A stretch of DNA of 64,000 bases from Paenibacillus gyeongsangnamensis (GTDB lineage: Bacteria > Bacillota > Bacilli > Paenibacillales > NBRC-103111). Numbering within the stretch: the stretch's first letter is position 1; the number at the start of each line of letters is the position of its first letter. The notes below the pieces were generated by a model. That model was not told the origin of the DNA. It made no database searches and saw only the letters and a list, made by a program, of their open reading frames with translations. The stretch is from assembly GCF_027533625.1 (NCBI RefSeq), contig NZ_JAQAGZ010000015.1, positions 62,001-126,000 on the forward strand, written 5' to 3'. Positions 24,796-33,530 of this stretch are shown one piece after another. Both the position numbers and the translations under genes were made by a program.

Positions 24796-25158
24796 TGATA
24801 GTAACCTCCCTCAAACATATGTGCCATGTACACAATATACAAAAAGGCAACGTATACTTTTCAACTACTAAATGACTGGACGTTTAATACGTAACTTTTA
24901 CCTCCTTTATTATTAAAATTGAAACCGTAGTTACACCCCCGCCTTTTTTTTCTAGCCTATCCTTATAAGGCGATAAATTCAAGGTCTTTCACAATATCTT
25001 AACAAGAGAGGTGCCGGTGACGCTGGCACGAGAGATGCTTTTTTTGAGAATTTGGAGCAATCTACACGTATGCCTAGCCTCCAACCTTCCCGCTATATGC
25101 CTTGTCACAAAATATTCCTATTCCCTTTATTGCATCATATCTCAATATCAAATATGAT

Positions 25159-25194
25159 GTAACTGTGGTTACGTATTTTATAACTTTAGTTATA
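25159..25194. promoter_or_regulatory. Tandem GTAAC-type operators (operator 2)
   Basis: GTAACTGTGGTTAC (25159-25172) and TATAACTTTAGTTATA (25179-25194) are two palindromes whose centres are 21 bases apart, i.e. on one face of the helix. They lie between DUF1259 copy A (minus) and the HTH protein (plus). The rest of the 550-base gap (24796-25345) is AT-rich with no convincing ORF. Confidence 0.6.
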
Positions 25195-25345
25195 TTTTTT
25201 GAGCTGCAACCGCGGACCTGATAAAAATCAAAAATGTTCCATCACATCAATCTTCCATTTAGGCTGTCAACTAGCAATACCTGGGGATAAAAAAGGATCA
25301 TTCTAAAGCGTTTTTTTAAAATTACTACAAAATAAGGAGCGCAGA

Positions 25346-25759
25346 ATGGCAAACAAAAAAATAATTGACAGACCAGAAAAGGAGACATTAAGTGGACTTT
25401 TAAAAGCAGGTAAAACTATCGATTGGATCTGTGAAAAATGGAATGTGACTCCACAAACCGTTCGTGTATGGATTTCTAAATTTAATTTGAAATTTCCTGA
25501 GAAAAAGAGCATAAAAACGAAATACACTAGAAAATCAAAACCGAATGCGAGAGATTGTCCTGTCTGCATGCAGAGCCGCTTCGTTCATTTTATAGCTACT
25601 GAAAAGCACTGGTATTGCACACATTGTGATGTGGAGTTCGACCGAAATAACGCTATACATGTATACGATGAAAATGGCAATATAATCGAAGTTCTCTCCA
25701 ACAAGTCGGAGATTTGGGAAAAGTTAAGATTGGGGAAGGCATGGAACGTACATGCTTAA
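25346..25759 (+). CDS. Small HTH plus zinc-ribbon protein
   Basis: The protein has 137 residues. The N-terminal half has a helix-turn-helix-like stretch (LLKAGKTIDWICEKWNVTPQ, then TVRVWISKF). The C-terminal half has a zinc ribbon, CPVCMQSR with WYCTHCDVEFD, then a short beta tail. AAGGAGCG precedes ATG. The design suggests DNA binding, but it may be a transposon-related or phage-like helper rather than a regulator. It is the only DNA-binding protein inside the GTAAC-operator cluster, so it is a candidate for the shared regulator. Confidence 0.75.
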   Translation: MANKKIIDRPEKETLSGLLKAGKTIDWICEKWNVTPQTVRVWISKFNLKFPEKKSIKTKYTRKSKPNARDCPVCMQSRFVHFIATEKHWYCTHCDVEFDRNNAIHVYDENGNIIEVLSNKSEIWEKLRLGKAWNVHA

Positions 25760-25874
25760 GAGATAACATCGATGTTGCAAGGATCTTGAGGAATTGGTTT
25801 GTATATGAATAGATAAATATTAGGACATATTACCCATTAAAAACCAAATTTACTAAAGAAAATGGTGAAGGGTG

Positions 25875-26147
25875 ATGGAAATAAAGAGTAAATATTTATC
25901 GTTAAAAAAAGCTTTCGACTTAGTTAAGGTCTTATTGATTATATCTATTGTAATTATTGAAACAATTGGATTGTACTCGAATAATCCAAATGTAGGATTA
26001 GATACTTTACAAAATGTTCTTGTAGGTGCTTTTTTCTTGATATTGGGTATTCAATATCTTAAAACTAAAAAAAAACGATCATATGTTTTATTTGCTGCTG
26101 CACTATTGTTTTTTTTATTAGATATTCTCAATTTATTTATAGGGTGA
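25875..26147 (+). CDS. Small three-helix membrane protein, unknown
   Basis: About 90 residues with three hydrophobic helices (VKVLLIISIVIIETIGLY, LVGAFFLILGIQYL, VLFAAALLFFLLDIL) separated by Lys-rich loops. The family is not recognised. The start is either GTG 25872 or ATG 25875 behind GTGAAGGG. Codon use is AT-rich compared with its neighbours, which may indicate separate acquisition. Confidence 0.6.
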   Translation: MEIKSKYLSLKKAFDLVKVLLIISIVIIETIGLYSNNPNVGLDTLQNVLVGAFFLILGIQYLKTKKKRSYVLFAAALLFFLLDILNLFIG

Positions 26148-26244
26148 AGTAAGATAGCTGAAGTATTATTTTTGACATTGAAATCTAACTTAAAACCTAA
26201 GTATTGCATTTAAATACAAATTAAGTATTATCAACTCAAATTAA

Positions 26245-26260
26245 TGTAACCATAGTTACA
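26245..26260. promoter_or_regulatory. GTAAC-type operator 3, before the cytochrome b gene
   Basis: TGTAACCATAGTTACA lies 25 bases before the cytochrome b start, with an upstream TTGCAT-N16-TATTAT that may be the promoter. Confidence 0.6.
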
Positions 26261-26284
26261 TATTTATATCAAAGGAGGATAAAA

Positions 26285-26956
26285 ATGTTTAAAAAAGTCT
26301 ATAATTGGATTGACGAACGTCTTGATATTACACCCATGTGGCGAGATGTGGCCGATCATGAAGTGCCCGAACATGTAAATCCTGCCCACCACTTTGCTGC
26401 CTTTGTGTATTGTTTCGGTGGTTTAACCTTTTTTCTTGTCGTAATTCAGATTTTATCCGGAATGTTTTTAACCATGTACTACGTGCCTGATATTTTGAAT
26501 GCCTATGCGAGCGTTGATTACTTACAACATAAGGTAGCTTTTGGTGTGATTGTTCGGGGGATGCATTTTTGGGGAGCGAGCCTGATTATCACAATGATGT
26601 TTCTTCATACGCTTCGTGTTTTCTTTACAGGCTCTTACAAAAGTCCGAGGGAAATGAACTGGGTCGTAGGGATGCTCATTTTCTTCGTCATGATGGGGCT
26701 CGGATTTACAGGTTATCTGCTGCCCTGGGATAACAAGGCATACTTTGCTACGAAAGTCGGTTTGCAGATTGCAAATTCGGCACCGGTCATCGGTCCTTAC
26801 ATAACTAGGTTCCTTCAAGGTGGAGAAATAACCGGTGCTCAGACGTTAACCCGCTTTTTTACGATCCATGTGTTCTTTTTTCCAGCCATACTACTAGCAT
26901 TACTTGGAGGCCACTTCTTTATGATTCGTAAACAGGGGATTTCAGGTCCGCTTTAA
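26285..26956 (+). CDS. Cytochrome b6-type subunit (QcrB-like), stand-alone copy
   Basis: The protein has 223 residues, the length of the b6-type cytochrome of the menaquinol:cytochrome c complex. Heme-ligand His residues lie in GMHFWGASLI and MFLHTLRVFF (helices B/D region) and again in FFTIHVFFFPAILL with GGHFFMIRKQG. GFTGYLLPWDNKAYFAT is the quinol-site signature. The Rieske (QcrA) and QcrC genes are absent on both sides, so it is a lone copy, perhaps used with a different electron acceptor. A good AAAGGAGG ribosome binding site and a GTAAC operator precede it, and a terminator follows. Confidence 0.9.
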   Translation: MFKKVYNWIDERLDITPMWRDVADHEVPEHVNPAHHFAAFVYCFGGLTFFLVVIQILSGMFLTMYYVPDILNAYASVDYLQHKVAFGVIVRGMHFWGASLIITMMFLHTLRVFFTGSYKSPREMNWVVGMLIFFVMMGLGFTGYLLPWDNKAYFATKVGLQIANSAPVIGPYITRFLQGGEITGAQTLTRFFTIHVFFFPAILLALLGGHFFMIRKQGISGPL

Positions 26957-27012
26957 TTGATTTATTTTAAGTAATATAGCAAGAACAACTTCCTTTCTAA
27001 ATAATTCTGTTT

Positions 27013-27050
27013 GCCCCGGATCATGTAAATAATGGTTTCGGGGCTTTGCT
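27013..27050 (+). terminator. Intrinsic terminator after the cytochrome b gene
   Basis: GCCCCGGATCAT (27013-27024) pairs imperfectly with ATGGTTTCGGGGC (about 27031-27043), then TTTGCTTTG. Confidence 0.65.
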
Positions 27051-27075
27051 TTGTCAAAAAACAACGGTCACTGGA

Positions 27076-27225
27076 ATGATTACCTTTGTGTTTATTGTCT
27101 GGCAACTGTGGGAAACTCGAATTCAAAATGCACTTGGAGCAAAGGCGGACGTTGATTTGATGGTTAAAGGCGTGTGGGTATTGTTGCGGCAGTATTTTAT
27201 TTAATTTCATTGTTGGTGATATCAG
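27076..27225 (+). pseudogene. Relic of a membrane-protein gene
   Basis: One frame from ATG 27076 reads ITFVFIVWQLWETRIQNALG and stops at 27204. The neighbouring frame then continues as a hydrophobic helix (GIVAAVFYLISLLVISA) until it runs into the palindromic repeat at 27218. A frameshift near 27170 would join them into the end of an integral membrane protein. No family can be named. Confidence 0.3.
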
Positions 27226-27257
27226 CTTCGCGGATGATGCAACCGAATCTGACATTG
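27218..27257. repeat. Palindromic repeat of the TCAGCTTCGCG family, decayed right arm
   Basis: GATATCAGCTTCGCGGATGA (27218-27237) equals the left arm and loop of the copy at 28697; the right arm (CGAATCTGACAT) has changed. The rest of 26957-27340 holds the terminator and the relic above. Confidence 0.65.
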
Positions 27258-27340
27258 ATACGACAGGATTCACTTCGGAATAATGTGGCGCGAGTGACTA
27301 TCGCTCGAGTAGTAATGTCTAACAAAAGCCAATATTTTGA

Positions 27341-28493
27341 TCATTCAATCGGCTCCATAATACGTAATACCGGACCGGTGATTTTTTCGAGTGGGAGGTA
27401 GACTCTATGCGTTTTCTGGTCCACAGCAATGGTATGAGCGTCTGGAGCCACAAAACCTTGGGTGATCTTTTCCAGAATAATTCCACCTCCCGAGTTACGT
27501 TCTTCAAATATCGCAAGCACACCGCTTTCCGCTGCTACATATAAGCGATGCAAACTTTCATCAAAGGCAAGAACATCCGGATCCTCACCGACGGTTTGCA
27601 GAGAAGTGACCTGCATGGTTTTGAGATCGATAACCGCAAGTTTCGCATTGTCGTCACAGGCTGCGAAAGCTAACCGAGATTGGGCATCAATAAGCAACCC
27701 ATGTGGATGTTCACAACCGGGCAGATTATACTTGTCAACGACTACGTTCGTCTTCGGATCAATAGATGCCAGTTGATTTTGTGTCTGTATGACAGCCAGA
27801 ATACGGTGTTCAATCGGATCGTACTGAGTATTGCCTACCTCCCCGCCCAAGGGAATTTCGGCTATCCGTTCGTTAGTCCGCGCGTCAATGACGATATCCT
27901 TACCACCAAATTCGTCAGAGACAAAGAGTTTTCCGTCCACTGGATCGTAAGCGATTCCATCAGGATACTGACCTCCGGGCGTACGGCCTACAATATGCAA
28001 GGTTTTATTGTCAATGGCGATTACTTCTTTGCTCCCGGAGGCTGTGGCAAACACTTTTCCCAATGAAGGCACCGCAAGGACACCATGAACGCTGGCGATA
28101 TCAGGAATGTCTGCAACGACTTTCTGGCCTTCGGTATCAAACACTGTTACCGAACTTGACCATAAGTGGGCAATATAGAGACGGTTCGATTGCGGATCCA
28201 GGCTTTGATAATCATAACGGAATCCGCCGCCGCTAATGGGTATATCCGCGATGACACGCATGCCCGCTATAGAGTTTTCTGCATTAATAAGGAATGAAGT
28301 TCCATAACGAACATATTTAAAGGCAAAAATATCAACCAATGCATTAAAGATAACGAATAATAGTATGGCGATGCGGACTTTATTCCAGCGGCCGCGTCCC
28401 TTAATGACAGCACGAATGATCCAAATAATCCAAGCAACTGAAGATAGTTCAATTACAAAGAACAATATTGAGAGAACAGTGAATACGGAAATA
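27341..28493 (-). CDS. Membrane-anchored YncE/YVTN-type beta-propeller protein
   Basis: About 383 residues. One or two N-terminal helices (FFVIELSSVAWIIWIIRAV, IAILLFVIFNALVDIFAF) precede seven-bladed propeller repeats such as NRLYIAHLWSSSVTVFDTEG, KVFATASGSKEVIAIDNKT and HRLYVAAESGVLAIF. These are YVTN/YncE-type units with several His and Asp residues on loops (CEHPHGLL, DAHTIAVD). The best Shine-Dalgarno sequence, AAAGGAGG (28498-28505), is seven bases before an ATT codon at 28491-28493, giving the start used here. The next conventional start is TTG at 28465. A GTAAC operator lies about 110 bases upstream. Confidence 0.75.
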
Positions 28494-28604
28494 TTCAGTC
28501 CTCCTTTCCACTTTTGGCCAAAGATTATTATGCGGAAGGTTATATCATTTGATAAGCATCACCATCCTATTAATTTTAATATTGTACTCATAGTATCACT
28601 TTAA

Positions 28605-28620
28605 TGTAACTATAGTCACA
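28605..28620. promoter_or_regulatory. GTAAC-type operator 4, before the beta-propeller gene
   Basis: TGTAACTATAGTCACA differs from the consensus at one base. It lies between the propeller gene (minus) and the qcrB-like relic. Confidence 0.55.
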
Positions 28621-28655
28621 TGAATAATCAGTAAATAAATTCTGTAAAAAATTAT

Positions 28656-28691
28656 CATTGATTCGTAAACAAGGGAATTCAAGTCCGCTAT
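28656..28691 (+). repeat. Duplicated 3' end of the cytochrome b gene
   Basis: TGATTCGTAAACAAGGGAAT and the following TCAAGTCCGCT repeat the last codons of the cytochrome b gene (26921-26955, encoding MIRKQGISGPL) with a few changes, ending in TAA at the same place. The rest of the second copy is gone. Confidence 0.6.
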
Positions 28692-28696
28692 AAATC

Positions 28697-28735
28697 GATA
28701 TCAGCTTCGCGGATGATGCCACGCGAAGCTGACAT
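28697..28735. repeat. Palindromic repeat of the TCAGCTTCGCG family
   Basis: GATATCAGCTTCGCG (28697-28711) pairs with CGCGAAGCTGACAT (28722-28735). It lies just behind DUF1259 copy B and directly after the cytochrome b 3' fragment. Confidence 0.75.
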
Positions 28736-28744
28736 GGACATTCA

Positions 28745-29656
28745 TTATTTCTTTAAATGATTTGTTTTTTCCAATGCCGCTTTCAGACCCCGGGCCAATT
28801 TTTCGGGATCGTCGTATCCCCAGAAATGCATGAAGAATAGTCGTGGAGATTCAACCAACATGTGATTATGGATTGCTGTGACGGTAATACCGTGTTCTGT
28901 CAAAGCACGAATGACAGGGTTCACTTCGTTTGCCAATAGGACGAAGTCTCCCGTTATTGCTGCCTTGTTTCCGACTGCTTGAAAATTGATAGGTGAAGCC
29001 ACTCCCATCGATGGCGTAATCACCATATGATTTTCCGTTATCGGTTCTGCGCGCGAAATATTGAACTGTAGAAGATTCCCGCTGCGATGACCCTTTTGGC
29101 CCATAATGGCTTCAACTTTTGACCAATCGAAAGATGAAGGTTGTTGAACGCTGGAAGGGGGAGTAAGCGGAGTACCCGACTTAGCTAAAGCCGCCTTTAC
29201 GTTCTCGGCAAGCTTCGTAGATTCGCCGTATCCTGCAACATGCAAATACATCACTCTTGGCATTTCGTTAATGAGGTGATTGTGTAAAGCTGTTATCTCG
29301 ATGCCGCTGCCGCTTAGTTCTGAGATGACCGGAGGCAATTCCGTTTCCAGAAGGACGAGATCACCCATCATCATTGTTTCGTTTCCATGCGGCTTAAAAG
29401 CAAGCCAGCCGGTAAGTGCGAGACCCGGTTCGATCATGACTTCGCCGACTTTTACTTTTAAATCGGTACGCGGAAACGTAACTTTAAATACGTCGTTTTG
29501 TATCGTGCCCTTTCGGTTGAAAATTTGTTCAAGCTTTTTCCAGACGGGTTGTTTTTCGACGCCTCTTTCTTCAGCGAAGATTTTGTCAGCCGGCCAGTTG
29601 AGCGGTTGCAAGAAAACAGCTGTAATCAGCAAAAAGACTAGGGTAATTTTTTTCAT
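28745..29656 (-). CDS. Secreted protein with two DUF1259 domains, copy B
   Basis: The protein has 303 residues with a cleavable-looking signal peptide (ITLVFLLITAVFLQPLNWPA). It is a paralogue of copy A over its whole length: MMMGDLVLLETELP with EITALHNHLINEMP, then ITGDFVLLANEVN with TVTAIHNHMLVESP. The spacing of motifs is the same in both. The gene is preceded by GGAGGTAC and by a 38-codon minus-strand frame that overlaps its ATG by four bases. Exact role unknown; the repeated His-x-His-x3-Glu suggests a bound metal or heme. Confidence 0.85.
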   Translation of the reverse strand: MKKITLVFLLITAVFLQPLNWPADKIFAEERGVEKQPVWKKLEQIFNRKGTIQNDVFKVTFPRTDLKVKVGEVMIEPGLALTGWLAFKPHGNETMMMGDLVLLETELPPVISELSGSGIEITALHNHLINEMPRVMYLHVAGYGESTKLAENVKAALAKSGTPLTPPSSVQQPSSFDWSKVEAIMGQKGHRSGNLLQFNISRAEPITENHMVITPSMGVASPINFQAVGNKAAITGDFVLLANEVNPVIRALTEHGITVTAIHNHMLVESPRLFFMHFWGYDDPEKLARGLKAALEKTNHLKK

Positions 29657-29769
29657 ATGTACCTCCGGCAGAATAGGTTAGAGCCAAGAACAGCAATATT
29701 AAAAGGGGGATAGCGCTGGGAATCAAACCCAATCGGACTTTTTTGTACAATCGATCCTTGGTTAGCCAT
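29653..29769 (-). CDS. Possible short ORF translationally coupled to DUF1259 copy B
   Basis: A 38-codon frame starting MANQGSIVQKSPIGFD runs from ATG 29769 to TGA 29653-29655, overlapping the ATGA start of copy B. The nearest Shine-Dalgarno-like GAGGTG is 13 bases from the ATG, too far for comfort. It may be a leader ORF or a gene remnant. Confidence 0.2.
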   Translation of the reverse strand: MANQGSIVQKSPIGFDSQRYPPFNIAVLGSNLFCRRYI

Positions 29770-29798
29770 GCTGATAACTACACCTCATAATTTTTGGT

Positions 29799-29812
29799 GT
29801 AACAAGCGTTAC
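29799..29812. promoter_or_regulatory. GTAAC-type operator 5, before DUF1259 copy B
   Basis: GTAACAAGCGTTAC keeps both half-sites with a different centre. It lies about 145 bases before DUF1259 copy B on the minus strand. Confidence 0.5.
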
Positions 29813-29869
29813 CCGAAGTAAAGTTTGCCCGTGAAATTTCTGCCTTATTCAAAAGGTTACTACTTAGAC

Positions 29870-32800
29870 TTAGATTTGCTGCGACTCGATCGTCGTTTCT
29901 GCCGTACTTCCAGTTTGGCCGCCAGGCTGTGGAATGATAGGGAATTGTTCCAAGTTTGGGCTGGGCATCATCCAGCTTGCAGCTACCGTCGTTAATGCTG
30001 CCGCACTCGCTGTCTGGCCAACAGCTTGTGCCGTTACTGAAATGGAATCGCCTATCGCCAAGGTCAAACCAGAGACCATCCAGTTACCACCGGTAGCTTC
30101 TATTGCCGGACGGGGTATTCCGTTAACGCTTAGCACTATACTTGCGCCGAAAGGGGCAGTTCCTGATACCGTTGTATCTGCTGCCATTATGATTCCGGAT
30201 ATTACTGGCTGTGCGGTTTGTAACAGCTCTGCAGCAACCACTGATGCCGCCGTACTCACCATTGGGCCATCAGACGGTGGAATGACTGGGAGTTGTTCCA
30301 AGCTTGAACCAGGCATAATCCAGTTTGCGGCTACTGTCGTCGTTGCTGCCGCACTTATGGTTTGGCCAACAGCCTGTGCGGTTACGGAAATGGAATCGCC
30401 TTTTGCCAAGGTTAAACCTGATACCATCCAGTTTCCGCCGGTAGCCACCACTGCCGGACGGGGTATTCCGTTAACGCTCAGCACGATATTGGCGCCGGAA
30501 GGAGCAGTACCTGACACAGCCGTATCTGCTGCTACTACTAATCTGGATATTACCGGCTCTGCCGTTTGAATTGGCGCTGCTACTTTCGTTGATGCTGCAG
30601 TACTTACGATTTGACCATCAGATTGTGACGTTACGGAAATGGAATCTCCTTGTGCCAAGGTTAAACCGGCCACCATCCAATTTCCGCCGGCAACTACCAC
30701 TGCCGGATGGGACACTCCGTTAACGCTTAGCACTACACTTGCGCCGGAAGGGGCAGTCCCTGTCACCGTTGTATCTGATGCCGTTACGATTCCAGAAATT
30801 ACTGGTTGTACGGTTTGTAACGGCGCTGCGGCAGTCGTTGATGCTATCGTCCTCAAAGGCTTACCGCTGCTGGCTAATACCGCTGGACGGGCTTTTCCGT
30901 TAATGCTAAGCGCTACTTTTGCTCCGTAAGGAGCAGTCCCTGAGACAGTTGTATCTGCTGCTGTTACAACCCCGGAAATTACCGGTTCAGCGGTTTTAAG
31001 TGGAGCTGGGGCTACTGTTGTTATTGCTGCTGTATGCACTGTTTCATCAGCAGACTGAGCGGTTACGGAAATGGAATCGCCTTGTGCCAAGGTTAAACCA
31101 GGTACAGTCCAATTTCCACCGGTTGCTACAACTGCTGGTTCGGCTTTTCCGTTAACGCTAAGCATTACACTGGCACCGGACGGGGCTTTCCCTGACACCG
31201 TTTTATCTACTTCTGTTACTGTCCCTGAAATGGTTACGGGTACTACGGTCTGGGGTGCTGGGGCTACTATCTTTGTTGCTGCTGTACTCATGGTTTCACC
31301 AGCAGACTGTGCCGTTACAGAAATGAAATCGCCTTGTGCCAAGGTTAAACCAAACACGGTCCAGTTTCCACCGGTAGCTGTAACTGCTGTTTGAGCCACT
31401 CCGTTAATGCTGAGCACTACACTTGCGCCGGAAGGAGCTTTCCCAGATACAGTTATGTCTGCAGCTGTTATTGTTCCAGAAATTACTGGTTCTTCCGTTT
31501 GAATTGGCGCTGAGGCTACGATCGTCGTTACTTCTGTACTCGCTGTATCACCAGCATATTGTGCGGTAACGGAAATGATATCGCCTTGTGCCAAGGTTAA
31601 ACCAGATACTGTCCAGTTTCCTCCGGTATCTACGGCTGCTTTTTGGGTTACTCGTTTAAACAGCCAACGAATTCCGATAAGGAGTAAAAGGAATCCTATC
31701 GCCCCAACGACACTCCAACGGGGTAATGAAAAGAACAGCGCTATGCACGCAGCAATACCCAACCAGGAAACGATGGGCCGAGTAAAACGTTTTTCCTTAC
31801 TGAGGTTTATAGCGGAAAGGTTAGTTGCTACATACCAGATGAGTGTACTGACGCTTGCCACCGGTATAAGCCGTCGCAAAGGAACCAGATTTATGAGTGC
31901 CAATGCCACGATAGTCAAAAGTAAAATCACGTATTGCGGACTTTTGAACCGCTTGTGAACGGTGCCAAACCAATGCGGCAATTCATGTTCTGCACCCATG
32001 GCATGGCCAACTTTGGAGGTACTCATCAGATCACTCAGTTGATCGCTAAATGCTAATATCCATGCAGATAACAGAATCGTCCAGATACCCCAGCCGGTAA
32101 TCTTCGCTCCAAGCAAAAGCGGTGTATCGCTTTTCCCCATCGCGTTAGCGCCAAGAACACCGAGCGTAGTCTCTGCAAGAATGACGAAAATAATAGCGGC
32201 TAATGAAATTCCGCCAATAATGGCAAAGGGGAGTGTCTTGCGTGGATTCTTGACTTTATCCGCCATGATTGCCGTACGCTGAAAACCATCCCACGCCCAG
32301 AAAAAAGTCGCTGCTCCGCCAAGGATACCAGTGATTCCGGTCCCCAGAACCGGGGTCAGATTTTGTACCTTAACGCTCGGCATGGCCAAACCGACATATA
32401 GCCCCAGAAGAACCAGATTGATGAAGAATATACCGATGACTACTTTTGTAGTGGGTGTTATTCCGAAGAAATTTACGCCGGCAACAGCAAGCAGGGCGAT
32501 ACTTGCCGTAATTGGTATTGGTAATCCGGGGAATATCTGCGCTGAATAGGTCGCAAACCCGAGTGCGGCAATGCCAAGTCCAACAATTCCCTTTATTAAA
32601 TATGAAATCCCCGCGGCAAAACTGATCGTAGGATAACCAAATATGCGCATCCAAATGAACGCACCACCTTCCTCCGGATATTTGGCGCCTACCTGCGCGG
32701 CACTGATACCTGTCAATAGTGCAATGATTCCACCAATGAGCATTGCAATCAAAATGCCGCTACGGGCTTCGGCTGTTGCTGCGCCCAATGTGGTGAATAT

Positions 32801-32890
32801 TCCAGTACCAACCATCATTCCCGTCGTAAGAAGCAGTGCGGTTATTTTTCCTAGAGGTTGAGACTTGGAATTGGTTTTTGAAGTTGGCAT
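29870..32890 (-). CDS. APC-superfamily amino-acid permease fused to tandem Ig-like repeats
   Basis: The protein has 1006 residues. Residues 1 to about 425 are a 12-helix APC permease (KITALLLTTGMMVGTGIF, IALLTGISAAQVGAKYPEEG, FFWAWDGFQRTAIMADKVKN). The rest is a tail of about 580 residues built of some six units of about 80 residues plus a half unit, each of the form VISG..AADTTVSGTAPSGASVVLSVNG..AVVATGGNWTVSGLTLAQGDSISVTAQ. These resemble bacterial Ig-like (Big-type) adhesin modules. One unit is internally shortened and two carry a Pro-rich insert. With 12 helices the tail is predicted cytosolic, which clashes with the usual outer location of such repeats. The fusion is uninterrupted in frame. 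AAGGAGAG precedes ATG. Confidence 0.85.
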   Translation of the reverse strand: MPTSKTNSKSQPLGKITALLLTTGMMVGTGIFTTLGAATAEARSGILIAMLIGGIIALLTGISAAQVGAKYPEEGGAFIWMRIFGYPTISFAAGISYLIKGIVGLGIAALGFATYSAQIFPGLPIPITASIALLAVAGVNFFGITPTTKVVIGIFFINLVLLGLYVGLAMPSVKVQNLTPVLGTGITGILGGAATFFWAWDGFQRTAIMADKVKNPRKTLPFAIIGGISLAAIIFVILAETTLGVLGANAMGKSDTPLLLGAKITGWGIWTILLSAWILAFSDQLSDLMSTSKVGHAMGAEHELPHWFGTVHKRFKSPQYVILLLTIVALALINLVPLRRLIPVASVSTLIWYVATNLSAINLSKEKRFTRPIVSWLGIAACIALFFSLPRWSVVGAIGFLLLLIGIRWLFKRVTQKAAVDTGGNWTVSGLTLAQGDIISVTAQYAGDTASTEVTTIVASAPIQTEEPVISGTITAADITVSGKAPSGASVVLSINGVAQTAVTATGGNWTVFGLTLAQGDFISVTAQSAGETMSTAATKIVAPAPQTVVPVTISGTVTEVDKTVSGKAPSGASVMLSVNGKAEPAVVATGGNWTVPGLTLAQGDSISVTAQSADETVHTAAITTVAPAPLKTAEPVISGVVTAADTTVSGTAPYGAKVALSINGKARPAVLASSGKPLRTIASTTAAAPLQTVQPVISGIVTASDTTVTGTAPSGASVVLSVNGVSHPAVVVAGGNWMVAGLTLAQGDSISVTSQSDGQIVSTAASTKVAAPIQTAEPVISRLVVAADTAVSGTAPSGANIVLSVNGIPRPAVVATGGNWMVSGLTLAKGDSISVTAQAVGQTISAAATTTVAANWIMPGSSLEQLPVIPPSDGPMVSTAASVVAAELLQTAQPVISGIIMAADTTVSGTAPFGASIVLSVNGIPRPAIEATGGNWMVSGLTLAIGDSISVTAQAVGQTASAAALTTVAASWMMPSPNLEQFPIIPQPGGQTGSTAETTIESQQI

Positions 32891-33086
32891 AGCATGAATC
32901 TCTCCTTATCCATAATGGCCAGGGTTTTAGGTTTGCGGTCGATCTTTCCAAAATTTGTTGCAGGATTAATTCTGGATTTTTTTAGAGCATGAATCAAAAT
33001 TCAGAAATGGATATCTATTATATATTTTGGTTATATAATTTTTTTGTATTCGTCTACAAAAAAAGAAACACTTTAGAAAAGAAATA

Positions 33087-33112
33087 GCCACAGCTCCTTG
33101 TCAGTCTGTGGC
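33087..33112 (-). terminator. Intrinsic terminator of the small lipoprotein gene
   Basis: GCCACAG (33087-33093) and CTGTGGC (33106-33112) form the stem; on the minus strand it is followed by TATTTCTTTT. Confidence 0.7.
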
Positions 33113-33119
33113 GTTATTT

Positions 33120-33530
33120 TTATTTCTGATATATTCGTTTTTCGGTTAATTTCCCATCGTCTGAATAAACTAGAGCCAAATAATATCCCACTGGATTGGA
33201 TAGTGCAAACTCGTATGTTTTCTTCCCGCTCTCTTCTTTAATCTGCTTGCCTTTGGAGCCGGTTAGCTTCACCATATCTTCATATGTGCTGGTCATGCTA
33301 ATCTGATCCGCCTGCTCCTTTGATATTACTGAAGGCGGAACTTCCTTCTTACCGGTGTTGCCCTTGTCTGAGCTTTGCGAGGCTGTAGACGACCCGCCTC
33401 CGCCTGTCGTTCCGCCTGCGCCTTCACTTTGAGTGCCTTGTGAAGATTCTGGATTTGCCGTACCCTGGGTGCAACCTGACGCGATGATCACAAAAGCCAA
33501 CGCTATCATGAGCCGGATCCTCACGGTCAA
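33120..33530 (-). CDS. Small secreted lipoprotein (BLIP/DUF3862-like domain)
   Basis: The protein has 136 residues. The lipobox IIASGC follows a short signal peptide. A Ser/Gly/Thr-rich linker (residues 25-60) leads to a domain starting ISKEQADQISMTSTYEDMVK and ending GYYLALVYSDDGKLTEKRIY. The Y-x-x-M-V-K-L-x-G pattern is typical of BLIP-like lipoproteins. Role unknown. A GGAGGTTATTG ribosome binding site lies upstream. Confidence 0.8.
   Translation of the reverse strand: MTVRIRLMIALAFVIIASGCTQGTANPESSQGTQSEGAGGTTGGGGSSTASQSSDKGNTGKKEVPPSVISKEQADQISMTSTYEDMVKLTGSKGKQIKEESGKKTYEFALSNPVGYYLALVYSDDGKLTEKRIYQK

Noticed and set aside
25011-25042. Hairpin GTGCC/GGCAC followed by a T run in the 24.8-25.3 kb gap
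   Set aside because: The stem is only five bases and no gene ends nearby on the plus strand, so calling a terminator is not supported.
29870-31640. Tandem repeats that at first sight could be a CRISPR array
   Set aside because: The period is about 240 bases, repeats are coding and degenerate, and there are no short spacers or cas genes.
29934-31958. Several plus-strand open frames with repeated sequence across the Ig-like tail
   Set aside because: They are antisense to the repeated permease tail and owe their length to the repeat period and composition.
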